In this document: positions 49,300 through 59,550 of the stretch, piece after piece
Position numbering within the stretch: the stretch's first letter is position 1
Layout of the letters: the number at the start of each line of letters is the position of its first letter
From: Alnus glutinosa
Lineage: Eukaryota; Streptophyta; Magnoliopsida; Fagales; Betulaceae
DNA length: 64,000 bases
Direction of reading: 5' to 3'
Assembly (NCBI RefSeq): GCF_958979055.1
Contig: NC_084894.1
Coordinates: forward strand, 28,343,616-28,407,615
Notes under the pieces: model-generated
The model's input: only the letters and a program-made list of their open reading frames with translations
What the model was told of the DNA's origin: nothing
Database searches by the model: none
Made by a program: the position numbers and the translations under genes

Positions 49300-50840
49300 T
49301 CAAGTCATGAGGTATGTCTTAACTCTTAATTGATATAATGATATGTATAGTCTGTCTAGACAAATCTTAAATGATAAATCTCCCTTTACATGTTTATCAA
49401 GGTAAACAAAACTTTGGTTAAATATGCAAGGGAGTAAAAATTGTTAACAATTCTTTTTGTCTTAGTGCAGTGTGGTCTTGTAAGCAGTGGCATTTGGCAA
49501 GTCACACGTGGCATTGTGAATTTGATCTCTTTGTATTTTGGCCATTTAGGAGAAGTGGTGAACATCACTCTTTGTTTGAGTAACTGAGTTATTTAAAAAA
49601 TTATGATATGCTTTTCTTTGGTTTTTAATTAAGCTTTTCTTTGGTTTCTAAAGTTTTCTTTCATCTGTCATATCCCATATTCTGCCATATTTATTTTTGA
49701 GTTAATAGAACACAATCTGTCATATTATTTGTTATGCTTTGCTTAATTAGAAATCTGTAACTATGATGCTCCATATTCTGCTATGTTTATTTTTTAGTTA
49801 ATAGAACAATCTGCCATGTTATTTGTGATGCTTTGCTTAGTTAGAAATCTGTAATCTATGATGCTCCATATTCTGCCATGTTTATTTTTTAGTTAATAGA
49901 ACAATCTGCCATGTTCTTTGTGATGCTTAGCTTAGTTAGAAATCTGTAATCTATAATGCTCCATATTCTGCCATGTTTATTTTTTAGTTAATAAAACACA
50001 ATCTGCCATGTTCTTTGTTATACTTTGCTTAGTTAAAAATCTGTAATCTATGATGCTTTGCTTGAGGTTAGATTGTTTAGTTAACAACCCTAGAATCTAG
50101 AATTCTCTTTAATAGTTGTAGTCCAAATTCTATGAATCTATAATCTTAATTCTTAAACACTAACCCTAATAGATTCTCATTTTCCTATAATCTTGAACTG
50201 TTACTTATAATTCTAAAGCCCTAAAACCTTAAAAACCTAAATACTTGAGCCATAGACCTTTGGTGATGGGATTTGTATGCCAAGAGATTCCCATTTGCCT
50301 CTTATGCGCGTAATTCAAGAGAATCACAAGCATAGGAGGCAAGTGGGAATCTTTTGTATGCAAGTCACATTACCAAGTGTCCTAAGATATGCACTAATAA
50401 TAAGATTGAAATGTGGGAATCTGAAATCTGTTATGCAATTTATTTTATCCCAATAATGTCTTAGTGCAGTGTGGTTTTGTGGCATTTGGCAGTGGCAATT
50501 CAGATTATTTTTAACTTTTCATTTTTAAATTGTTAATATGTCTTAATTTAAGTTGTCTTTTAGTCTTTCACTCGAATGAGAATTACTCATCTTTCATGTA
50601 AACCTGATCTCTTTGTATTTGATACCCTTTATGTTGGAGAAGTTGCAGTTAGTATGTATAGTCTGTCTAGACAAATCTTAAATGATAAATCTCCCTTGAC
50701 ATGTTTATCAAGGTAAACAAAACTTTGATTAAATATGCAAGGGAGTAAAAATAGTTTAACAATTTTTTTTTTTTTTTTTTTTTTTTGTCTTAGTTCAGTG
50801 TGATCCTGTGACATTTGGCAAGTGGCAACTCAGATTGGTT
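49300..50840. repeat. Internal repeats in the hAT 3' region
   Basis: A block of about 170 bases (49335-49515) containing TATAGTCTGTCTAGACAAAT and TGTTTATCAAGGTAAACAAA recurs at 50655-50830. Between them, 49655-50060 is a roughly 95-base tandem repeat of 3-4 units (TTAGAAATCT at 49747, 49841, 49936, and a diverged copy at 50033), each with CCATATTCTGCCATGTTTAT. The segments at 44440-44780 resemble this unit, so the same sequence flanks the transposase gene on both sides. Confidence 0.8.
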
Positions 50841-51500
50841 TCAACATTTTGCAGGCTGCAGTTGTGCTGTAATTTCAGTTGTCTTGCAGAGTTGTAGACT
50901 TGTAATCTTTTTAATTTTAATCTCTTCGTATTTGGGTAAAATTTGATATCTTTCAGAGTCTCAGACTATGTAAATCTAATCTTTTTGTAGTTTGTATGTT
51001 GTAATTTGTAAACTTGTACTTTAAGTTGCAGGTAGATACAACTTGTTTCATTTTTTGATTTATAGCTTATTAACTTTAGCCTTTAGATGAATCTTTATTC
51101 AAGTTTGTAAATTGCAGACTTCAAATTTCAATTTTTTTTTCTCCAATTATTATTGATCTAAACGAGCCCTAATTGGGCCGAGCTACCCAATTAGGGCTCG
51201 ACAGGCCGAGCCCTGAACCCGAAGCTCGGGCTCGGGCTCGGATCGAACCTAGAAAAACTTTTTGGGTTTGATCCGAGCTCGAGTCGAGTCGAGCGAGTCG
51301 AGCACTCGAATCGACTCGTGAGGACTGCCTTAATAGTCCCGAGCTCAGTCCCGAGTTAAGGTCTTACCCCAACGAGTCGATCCCAAACAAAGGTCCTTAA
51401 GCCCGGCTCGAGCTTGGGATCGACTCGTTTAAATTTTCCTTAAAACGATTCGGTTCGGGATTGCCAAAGCTCGACTCGGACCGGCTCATTTACAACCCTA

Positions 51501-53241
51501 GCTGCTACCCTTAATTCTGTTAGGGTTATTAAGGATGTATTGATTGAGTTTGAAAGCCTTTTGGGTCTAAGGGCTAATCCGGCTAAGAGTAATATTTTCT
51601 GTGCTAGAATTACTGATGCAGAAAAGGGGAAGTTGATGAATTTTCTGTAGATTAGTGAAGGTCATCTCCCGGTTAGATACTTGGGGGTTCCCCTCATCTT
51701 TAAGAGATTGTCTGCAGCTGACTGTGAAGTGATTGTTTCCAGAATTTCTGCTCGCATTGATTCATGGTTATCCAAGCATCTTACATTTGCAGGAAGACTT
51801 AAGCTTATCTCTTCTGTTCTTTGTAGCTTGCAGGTGTTCTGGACCCGGGTTTTTGTGCTGCCTAAAAAGATTATTCATCTTTTAGAGCAGAAGCTTAATA
51901 GATTTCTTTGGTGTGGCTCGGATGTTAAGGCTAAAGCAAAGGTTTCTTGGGATAAAATCTGTGTCCCTAAGAAGGAAGGGGGGCTGGGCATCAAGAGGCT
52001 TGAGGTTTGGAACAAAGCTTCTGTGATGATTCATATCTGGAATTTATTTGCTAGGGCTGGCTCTCTTTGGGTTGCTTGGGTGGAAGAAGTGTGGTTGAAA
52101 GGGAGAAGTTTTTGGCAGATTCCTATTCCCCACACTTGCTATTGGAGTTGGAAGAAGATATTGAATCTTAGGGGTGATGCTTAAGACTTTCTTAGTTTCA
52201 AAGTTGGGGATGGCAGGGAAATTTTCCTATGGTTTGATTCTTGGCATCCAGCAGGGTATCTTCTTGATCGGTATGGTTTCCGAACTGTTTATGATGCTGG
52301 TAGAGATATTGGTCCTAAGCTATCTTCCATTATTAGGAATGGTGAATGGTATTGGCCAAGTGCTCGTTCGGACAACCTTGTAGAGATTCAAAGCAGGCTG
52401 TCGGAGGTTGTTATTGGTGGAGATGATCTTCCTGTTTGGAAAAGCAGCAAAGGAGTCTACTCTTGTGCAGAAACTTGGGATCAACTTAGGGTAAAACTTC
52501 CTTCTATGGAGTGGCACAAAGTGGTGTGGTTTTCCCAAGCTATTCCTAGGCATGCTTTTATCCTATGGTTGGCTCTAAGGGATGCTCTAGTTATAAAGGA
52601 GAAGATGTGTTCTTGGGGTTTCTTTGGTCCTAGTGTGTGTATGTTTTGCTATGGCTGCAACGAAAGCTGGGGACATCTCTTCTTTGATTGTAATTTTAGT
52701 AGACAGATTTGGCGGGCATTGATGTCTATTTGTCTAATTCCAAACCCTTCTGTAGATTGGGAAGAGGTGATTCGGTGGTTTGTCAAAGATTTGCAAGGTA
52801 CAAGCTTAAAAGCTACTGCTTGCAGGCTAAGCCTTGCAGCAGTTGTATATCACCTATGGTGGCAGAGAAATGCCCTTCTGCATGGCAACACTCCTAGAAC
52901 AGAGGAAGATATAGTGAGCCAAGTCAAAAGGCAAGTTGGGTCTAGGCTCCTGGCAAAGGGATCAAAGCAAAGTGTTACAAAGAATCTTGCTCTTGCTTAT
53001 AATTGGAATCTACAGGGACTCTTAGATTATTAGTTTTCTTGGGGTTGTTTCTTTGTTTGGTACAACAATTTGTCTTGCTGTTTTGCTGTTGTTTGAGGGG
53101 TTTTGTCCTTGATTTTGTGTGTTTTGTTGGTCTTAGTTAGGAGGTATGTTCCTAACTAGTTGACTTTTTCTTCCATAATTTTTTGGAGTGTACTTTTGGT
53201 GTGTTTGGTTTATAAATGTTTAGTTCATTAAAAAAAAAAAA
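51501..53241 (+). mobile_element. L1-type LINE, 3' part
   Basis: Continuation of the LINE interrupted by hAT (first 8 bases are the hAT target duplication). Translation gives the RT thumb and connection (RYLGVPLIFKRLSAADCEV, LTFAGRLKLISSVLCS), then the zinc-binding zf-RVT region (WHKVVWFSQAIPRHAFILWL; C..C..WGHLFFDC, about 52506-52730), ending at a stop near 53033. A 3' untranslated region of about 200 bases and a short poly(A) (53230-53241) follow. Stop codons and a frameshift near 52180 show it is defective apart from the hAT insertion. Confidence 0.9.
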
Positions 53242-53632
53242 AATAGTAAAAAACTATTTGAAATGTAAATAGTGAATAGACAGAAAAACTAATTTACTAT
53301 TCACACTACAGTGCAAAATTATATTCTACATATTCTACTAGAGAATGAAAATTGCTCATAATAGTCAAATTCTTTGCCTTTTCTTTTATCATTTATCAGT
53401 TCTATCTAACTCGTAAAAAAGTAATATATGATAACCTCATTCAATCTGCAATTGCTCTTGCAGATCAGGTCAAAAGATTATCTCTTGAACACTTGAATGT
53501 TGTTAGAAACTGTAATAAACATGCCAGAATATTATAACATAATCAAAACAATAATTTCAGAGTTCAAGAATACCCCTATAGAAGCCATTGGGTGTATTGT
53601 AAAATAATCAAACAATCTAATTAAGCAGAAAT

Positions 53633-53634
<2 letters not shown>

Positions 53635-53702
<68 letters not shown>
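53635..53702. repeat. (TA)n microsatellite at end of unit 2
   Basis: About 33 TA units follow AAGCAGAAATAACA. It marks the right edge of the duplicated unit; sequence beyond 53703 has no counterpart in the other unit. Confidence 0.95.
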
Positions 53703-53704
<2 letters not shown>

Positions 53705-54654
53705 TCCATGTGCATGGTGAATTGAGACCAATACTGCAATGATGATATCAAAATATACAACAATAGACAAGTCATCTTTTGGTAAATTTAGTACGGCAAT
53801 CAACCATTAGAGGGGAGATTAATGGGTTATCAAAAAGATCATCGTTCTTTACTTCTTTTCCTCTTCAGGGGCCCAAAACATTTACACACATTTCAACCAC
53901 CGCTGACCATCTCACAAGCGCATTCAAAAGCCCAATAAGGCCTACTTGGGTTTGGTTCCTTTTTTAAAACAGTAAGTCAATTTTTGTCCATTAATTTAAT
54001 CGAATCTGTTTGATTGTTTCGTAAGATTCAATAAAAATACGAGACGTGTCGATTTTAATAAAAAAAAATATATAAATATATAAAACTTAAAAAATAGAAA
54101 AAAAGATTGGGGCCACCCCATCATCTTATTATTATTATTATTATTATTATAGTTTTATATATTGGAATTTTTATTATATTTAGTTTTTTTTATTATTAAA
54201 GATTAACATGTATTGCTCTTTTATTGAGTCTGTTAAGTTAGTAGACGAAAATTGACTTCAGGGAGTAAATTGTTATTTTCGCTTACGACAGAGATCTTTG
54301 AATTAATTTTTATATCATATGGAGCGATTTGTAAATTAAATTAACCACACGAACAAATTTTATATTTTTTCTTTATTTTTAGGATAAAGTACTTATACCC
54401 TTCAAATTACCATCCGATTATCTATGTGTTCTAAAATTACTAATTGTGTCGATGGTATTCTTAAAAGGAAAAAGAAAAAGTAAAACCCCCACCTCTCTAT
54501 TTTCGGGCATCACTTGCCATTTTGTTTCGGAGAAAAACATGTATTTGGGACCATGTTCATGTATTTGCTAGTGCTGCACACGCATAACAAACACTGGGAC
54601 GAGTCTATGAATTGTTTATATGGGATGTTAATAATAGTATGAATGTGAGAATAG
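53703..54654. other. Intergenic AT-rich DNA
   Basis: No gene or terminal repeat is recognised. An ATT microsatellite lies at 54127-54150. Confidence 0.4.
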
Positions 54655-56066
54655 GTACTTGTTGAGATGGTGAAGTTGGCCCAGAAACATGGAGTGAAGG
54701 GTACGAAAGGAGACTGGAAGGAGTTTTTGAATGTTCACGACAAAAAGCTCGGAGCTTGCTTGAGTGACCCAACAAGGAGGTCGATCAAATCATGCGTTGG
54801 CTGCTTTTCTCAAGACATTTGCTAAAGAGGATGATTTGAAGGTAATTCCACTGTTTGCGGAGAGTTTTCATTGGGGATATATATATTTTCTTTACCACTT
54901 GGGGACTTTTATATGTTTTTCCTTGTTCTCAGTTTTTTGCTAAAATGATGCAGTGCCATGTTAAGCGGGACATGGTGGAGCAATTTACAAAGAATTCCCC
55001 AGATGATGAAATCCCCGAGCAGGTATGGTTTGGGTATCACTTGAAGCATTTGCTGGGTTGGGGTTTTAGTTGCAATAGAGCACTTTGTCTGGTTCATATT
55101 ATCATTAGTTTCTTCTTCAGTTATTTGTGTCTGACTACTCGTGTTTTGCTTATGGCTTGAGGGTTAGCTTTTCGCTTGATTTTGTCAACCAACCCTTAAT
55201 TCAGTGTAATTTTATGATTCTGATACTGAATAAAATGGTTGTAACTATTATCTCCATTTCAAAGCATATTGAAAGTCGTTCCCTACTTAAACATAATAGT
55301 ATCGGCATATTATCTGCTTGACTTGTGCCCTTGTGACTATTAACTAAGTTCTGTTGGTTTTAAGTTTGCTATTATGCCCTCATTATGTTGTTGACAGTGC
55401 GCTCTCGAATTTATTGAGTGTTAAGGCTTAATTTTTCATCAAATTGCTGGAATGCTAATTATTTCTTGCATTCTTTTCGTTTTGTTTTTTTCTTTGTATA
55501 TATAAAAACCATATTTTTATATTCTGTATGGTATATCTTTATAACTTGTGACAATGGCATTGCAGAGGCTATTTCTATATGTACTTCTTGCTTGTTGCGT
55601 TGATTTAGCACATGTTCACTTTTCACAATGTTCAATATTTTTCAAGCTTATTGTAGGTTCATTAAATGATTGTTCAATCTAACACAACATAAGTCCTATT
55701 TTGTCATCTTTCTCTTTATAGATTTGTATATTTTGATGAACCGCCAAATCTTTTCCTAGTCTCAACACATTGAATCACATTATTATGACCTTTCTCTTAT
55801 TGTCACACCTTTAAATTGAACTGAGCCACTCCTAGCTACTGTTGGTCAGTTTTGCTTTTAGACATCTTCCTCTCATCCTATCCTCACTTGGAAATACCTC
55901 ATAGATTTCATTTTGTTTCTTGATTTTGCCCCAGAGTATACCCAACAGAATGGTTTGTAACATTTTTGTAGTTTAAGGTATTTATTTATATTTTATAGAT
56001 ATTCTTTGGCTAGACAACTCTCACAACCTAAGAAGTGTATCTGTGGGCTTTCTCTAGACATTGATT

Positions 56067-56701
56067 GTCATAACCTAAAGAAAGTGTTATGCATTTGCAT
56101 AGGGGGCGGAACTAGCATTTGGGATTTGGGGGGGCAAAACTAAAAAAATAAAAAATTTAAGGGTAAATTTTTAATTTTTAATTTTTTTCTTAGGGAAAAC
56201 ATGGCCCCCCCTCCCCAAGCCACCATATAGCTCCGTCTCTGTGCGATATACTTCTAAAGAATTAGTCAAGTTACAATTGGAACTCCCTAGAATCATTTAT
56301 AAAGTGCAATCTCACCTAATAAGAAATCAATTTGGGATTTGACACTCATGTACCATCATCACAATCCATCCACCCAATGTGAAACTTAACTTTTCAGGGT
56401 GTCACAATCTCCCCAATTCAAATCCCTGACATCTTCATTAAGGCCCACATCACACAGTAGTGCCCAAACACCATATGATGTTACAAGGTTTTTAATACAA
56501 TTTGTTACAACTCAAAGAAAACGTTGTTCACATTTGCATTATTACTCTAAAAGGGCAAATCAAGTTACAATTGGAGCTTCTTCAAACCATTTATAAAGCC
56601 CAGACTCACCTAGTAAGGAACTAATGTGGGACTCGACACCCATGAAGCACCATCACAATCCACCTATCCAATGTGAAACTTAACTTTTCGGGGGTCTCAC
56701 A
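56067..56701. mobile_element. TRIM-like element (miniature LTR element)
   Basis: Two direct repeats with TG...CA ends, 56067-56406 (TGTCATAACC...GTGTCACA) and 56502-56701 (TGTTACAACT...TCTCACA), enclose about 95 bases without coding potential. Shared blocks include AAGTTACAATTGGA, CCATCATCACAATCCA and CAATGTGAAACTTAACTTTT. Flanks TTGAT and TCGAT may be the target duplication. The left repeat is longer because a small element lies in it (56098-56243). A non-coding fossil located inside an intron of the SDN pseudogene. The divergence of the two repeats suggests it is old. Confidence 0.65.
56098..56243. mobile_element. Small TIR element inside the left TRIM repeat
   Basis: The interruption of the left repeat begins GGGGGCGGAACTAG and ends CTATATGG-side with TAGCTCCGTCTCTG, so its ends are imperfect inverted repeats (GGCGGAACTA against GACGGAGCTA). 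The interior is AT-rich between G-rich and C-rich flanks. Superfamily not determined. Confidence 0.5.
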
Positions 56702-58852
56702 TCGATATTTGACTATTACCTTGTTTACATTGTCTCAGTTGCTAAATCTACTACTGGTACATTCCTTTTTGCTAAATGTAGGCAGCTTATTGTTTATTAG
56801 CTTAGGGAGCAAGTATGAACTAAATGATTGCTAATGTTTGTGCACTCTAGTGTAGAGTTAGCTATTGTGGTAATTGATTGTCAAGAAAAGGTAGTGTAAG
56901 CTCATATGACCAAAAGCCCCTTGTAGCATTTCTATTGAGTCCCTCAGAAGAGCTTTTGGTGTTTGACCCCTTGTGGCTGTATTAAATTTGGATTTGGTGG
57001 TAGTAATTAAATAAGGTGTTAGGTCTACCTCATTTGGATGAATACACAAACAAAATAAATTGTAACCCTTGGTGCTCATTTATATTAATAATTTCATGCG
57101 ACGGGGGAAGAATGTTGCTGCCAATTTCATCTGTAAGCTTGGATTCCTGAACTTGGTGGGAAATGTTGAAGCAGGAATGGGTGGTTACAAAGCTCAGTAG
57201 AAAATCCAAGGTTATGAGCTCAAATGTGGCGCTTGCTGTGATAATGAGATGGTTCTCTGTGAAGATGGCACTGAAGCTTTGGTGAGAGTTTGTGTTTTGG
57301 ATTGCAATTTACAGGTATTAATTAATTTGGTTTGTGTTTAATCTCTTTTTGCAATAGTAATCCCATGTGTACCTGTCTTTTTCCATGGAAAAAAAAGAAA
57401 AAGAGAAAGAAACTATTCTCTGTGTACCTTTTAAATTATCTATAGGTACCTGAATCTGAAATGGCAAAGCTACTTCTCCACAGAATACCAAACAATGTAC
57501 CTACTGAAGAATTACATGAAGTCCTTCCTGGGATTTTACAATTGAACTAAAGGTTGAGTATATCCTGTTGGTGTCTTTTCTTTCTTTTATAAGATCTATA
57601 TTGAGCTTATGATTCCAGGGAGATGTGTGTTTTATGTGTATGTTCGGAGGCATTATATGATAGATCCTGATGGAGATGGGATTACCTATTACCTACGTGT
57701 GAGCATGTTTGAGGCCATGGGATTACCTATTACCATCCATTTGAATTCTTTTGGCGTACTCACAAAAATCTATTTGATATTCCAAGCCATTGAACCATGC
57801 TGCTGGTTGGGATGTTAATGGATTGTTTAGCCTCAAATCAGTTGATCATGTTGTTTATGAATGATGGATGGGGACATGCTAATCTAAACACAAGCTGCTT
57901 AATCATATATTTTGTCAGTAGATTATGTAGAAAGCTGCCTCCATTTGATGGAATGACAAAAAAAGAAGAAAAATTCCACTGAGATTTGATGACCTGTTCC
58001 TGGCAAACGTGGAACTCTCTGGTTGCCATTTAGATTCAACCTGATTTACGTGCTTCTGCCAAATACTCATGCACAAGATAGTTAAGTTTCGCTTTTGAAT
58101 ACCATTTTCTCTCTTTGTTGGGAGGTGGGGGTGTTTGCAAGTATTTAAGTAGTATCTACCTTTGGCCCTTGTTTGAGCATCCGCCCCCCCTCCCTCGGCA
58201 CCCCGTGGTGTAACTGATGTTCCAATCTAAGAAAGTGCAAGGAGGCAAATATTCTGCGTTTGCCATATTTCAGAATCCAATAGAGGCACATCAAGCATAT
58301 GAAACTCTCACGGGCGGCCAAGAAAGGTGTGTTTGGTTGATATGATTCTTTCATCTTACTGTACTACCTGCCTGGCATCCGTATCGTCTGTTGGTTTTTA
58401 CATTTTGAGAACTAGAGTTTCTGTACCAGTAACAGCTGATGTTTATTCCTGTTACATAAAATGATGAGATTATTGTCATGAAGGGGCAATTCATAGTGTA
58501 TTGAGGCACTAGGGGTAGCATTAGTACTCTGCATTTATGCCAGAAACTCGTCAAACTTAAGCTCACCACAGGCTTAATTGCTAGTCTGTATGTCCGTAAA
58601 ATGGCACATGATGATTCCCTTAGCCAAATATCATCCAAGAAGAGAGCTCTCCAAGCTGAAGAGACCTCAGGTGCATCCAGAAAGCTAGAGACCGATGAGA
58701 AACTTGAAGAGGATACCTCATCAAAGCAGTGCTGTGACCACTTGGAAGAGATTGGAAGATTAAAGCAAGAACTGAGCAAAGGGGAGATGGCAGATTTTCA
58801 AATCACCACCCTGGACAAGATGATAGCTGGTCTTTTAAAAAAAAAAGACTAA

Positions 58853-59550
58853 AAAGAATTCAAGCTATTTGACATCTTAAAAGAAAGCAAAATGATGCAT
58901 GCTAAGATTCTTTTATAATAAAATATGATTCATCAAAAATAAAATATAAGGTTCTTCAAATAATGCCGAAGACTGTTACGTCAGTTTATAAGTCTATGCG
59001 GTACTTATCGTGCTAACCACATATTTAACAGCTGAATTTGATTGTGGCTGGACTGGTGCTAGGGATACTACAACTTTTATTACCAGATTCTTTACGAACT
59101 AGGGTGACAGTTTATAAATGCTGAAATAGTTACAATGACTAACTTGTCAACCATATAGTTTTAATTATTTCACTAATTATAAATTAAGATGTCAGTTCAT
59201 AAATGATCATAAGCATTTTCCTTGTGGCTGGCATTAAGAACCAAAGCGCAAAAGCTAAAAGCAATTTTATTTTCCCCAAACAAGTGAAACAAGCATATCA
59301 GACACAAGAACAAAGAAAGGTGGAGAAAAATTACCCTCAAAATCAGTTGATGGTCCAAAATTACTTTATGTAAAGAGTGATTAACACATGAAATTTCATA
59401 GGCATGATCTCGATTAGTGTCGATATATAATATTCTTTACACAAATCGAAGTCCTCCATATATCTCTGTTCTCATTAGTAGTTTTCATTAAACTAGCTAA
59501 TTGACATGAGTATTTCTCATTGCAACCACAATAAATTAAGCATATAAATA
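58853..59550. other. Intergenic DNA and EPFL 3' flank
   Basis: No gene is recognised. The part next to 59550 is probably the 3' untranslated region of the EPFL gene on the minus strand. Confidence 0.4.

Larger units (their letters stand above)
41721..51500 (+). mobile_element. hAT-superfamily DNA transposon (9.8 kb)
   Basis: A perfect 8-base target duplication, GCTGCTAC (41713-41720 and 51501-51508), and inverted ends TAAGGCTGTAAGCGAGCC and, inverted, TAGGGTTGTAAATGAGCC identify the hAT superfamily. Both ends are followed by about 300 bases dense in short CTCGAG, GAGCTCG and CGACTCG motifs, the subterminal repeats where a hAT transposase is expected to bind. Inside are a long AT-rich 5' region, the transposase gene (45214-49113, plus strand) and a repeat-filled 3' region. 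A solo LTR interrupts the transposase. The element lies in a LINE. Its own transposase is broken, so it could move now only with help from another copy. Confidence 0.93.
35632..53702. repeat. Tandem duplication, unit 2, expanded by nested insertions
   Basis: Collinear with unit 1 from TAGTTCAGTACTCTTATCTC to the TA microsatellite at 53635-53702. Inserted in it are a retroposon (36094-37040) and a LINE (40576-53241) that itself holds a hAT element. Without these the unit is about 4.45 kb. Unit 1 lacks all of these insertions, so they postdate the duplication. A segment of about 165 bases at 39615-39780 is absent from unit 1. Confidence 0.9.
54655..58852 (+). pseudogene. SDN-like: Small RNA degrading nuclease (SDN) pseudogene
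   Basis: SDN proteins are 3'-5' exonucleases that degrade small RNAs. Pieces follow the family order. 54655-54841: VKLAQKHGVKGTKGDWKEFL, SDPTRRS, then, after a one-base shift near 54782, ALAAFLKTFAKEDDLK. 54933-55022: FFAKMMQCHVKRDMVEQFT to PEQ, with intact splice sites. About 57180-57314: EWVVTKLSRKSKVM and EMVLCEDGTEALVRVCVLD, with a frameshift; the ExoI block reads D-N-E where D-C-E is expected. 57444-57552: MAKLLLHRIPNNVPTEELHE, then a one-base loss before DFTIELK. About 58214-58326: KKVQGGKYSAFAIFQNPIEA. About 58540-58852: QKLVKLKLTTGLIASLYVRK and a coiled C-terminal tail. The exon after PEQ and most of the exonuclease domain (ExoII, ExoIII) are absent, and no start codon is clear. It cannot encode an active nuclease. 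Confidence 0.85.

Noticed and set aside
49655-50060. A CRISPR-like array of roughly 95-base repeats
   Set aside because: The units are contiguous without unique spacers and the genome is a plant's; this is an ordinary tandem repeat inside hAT.
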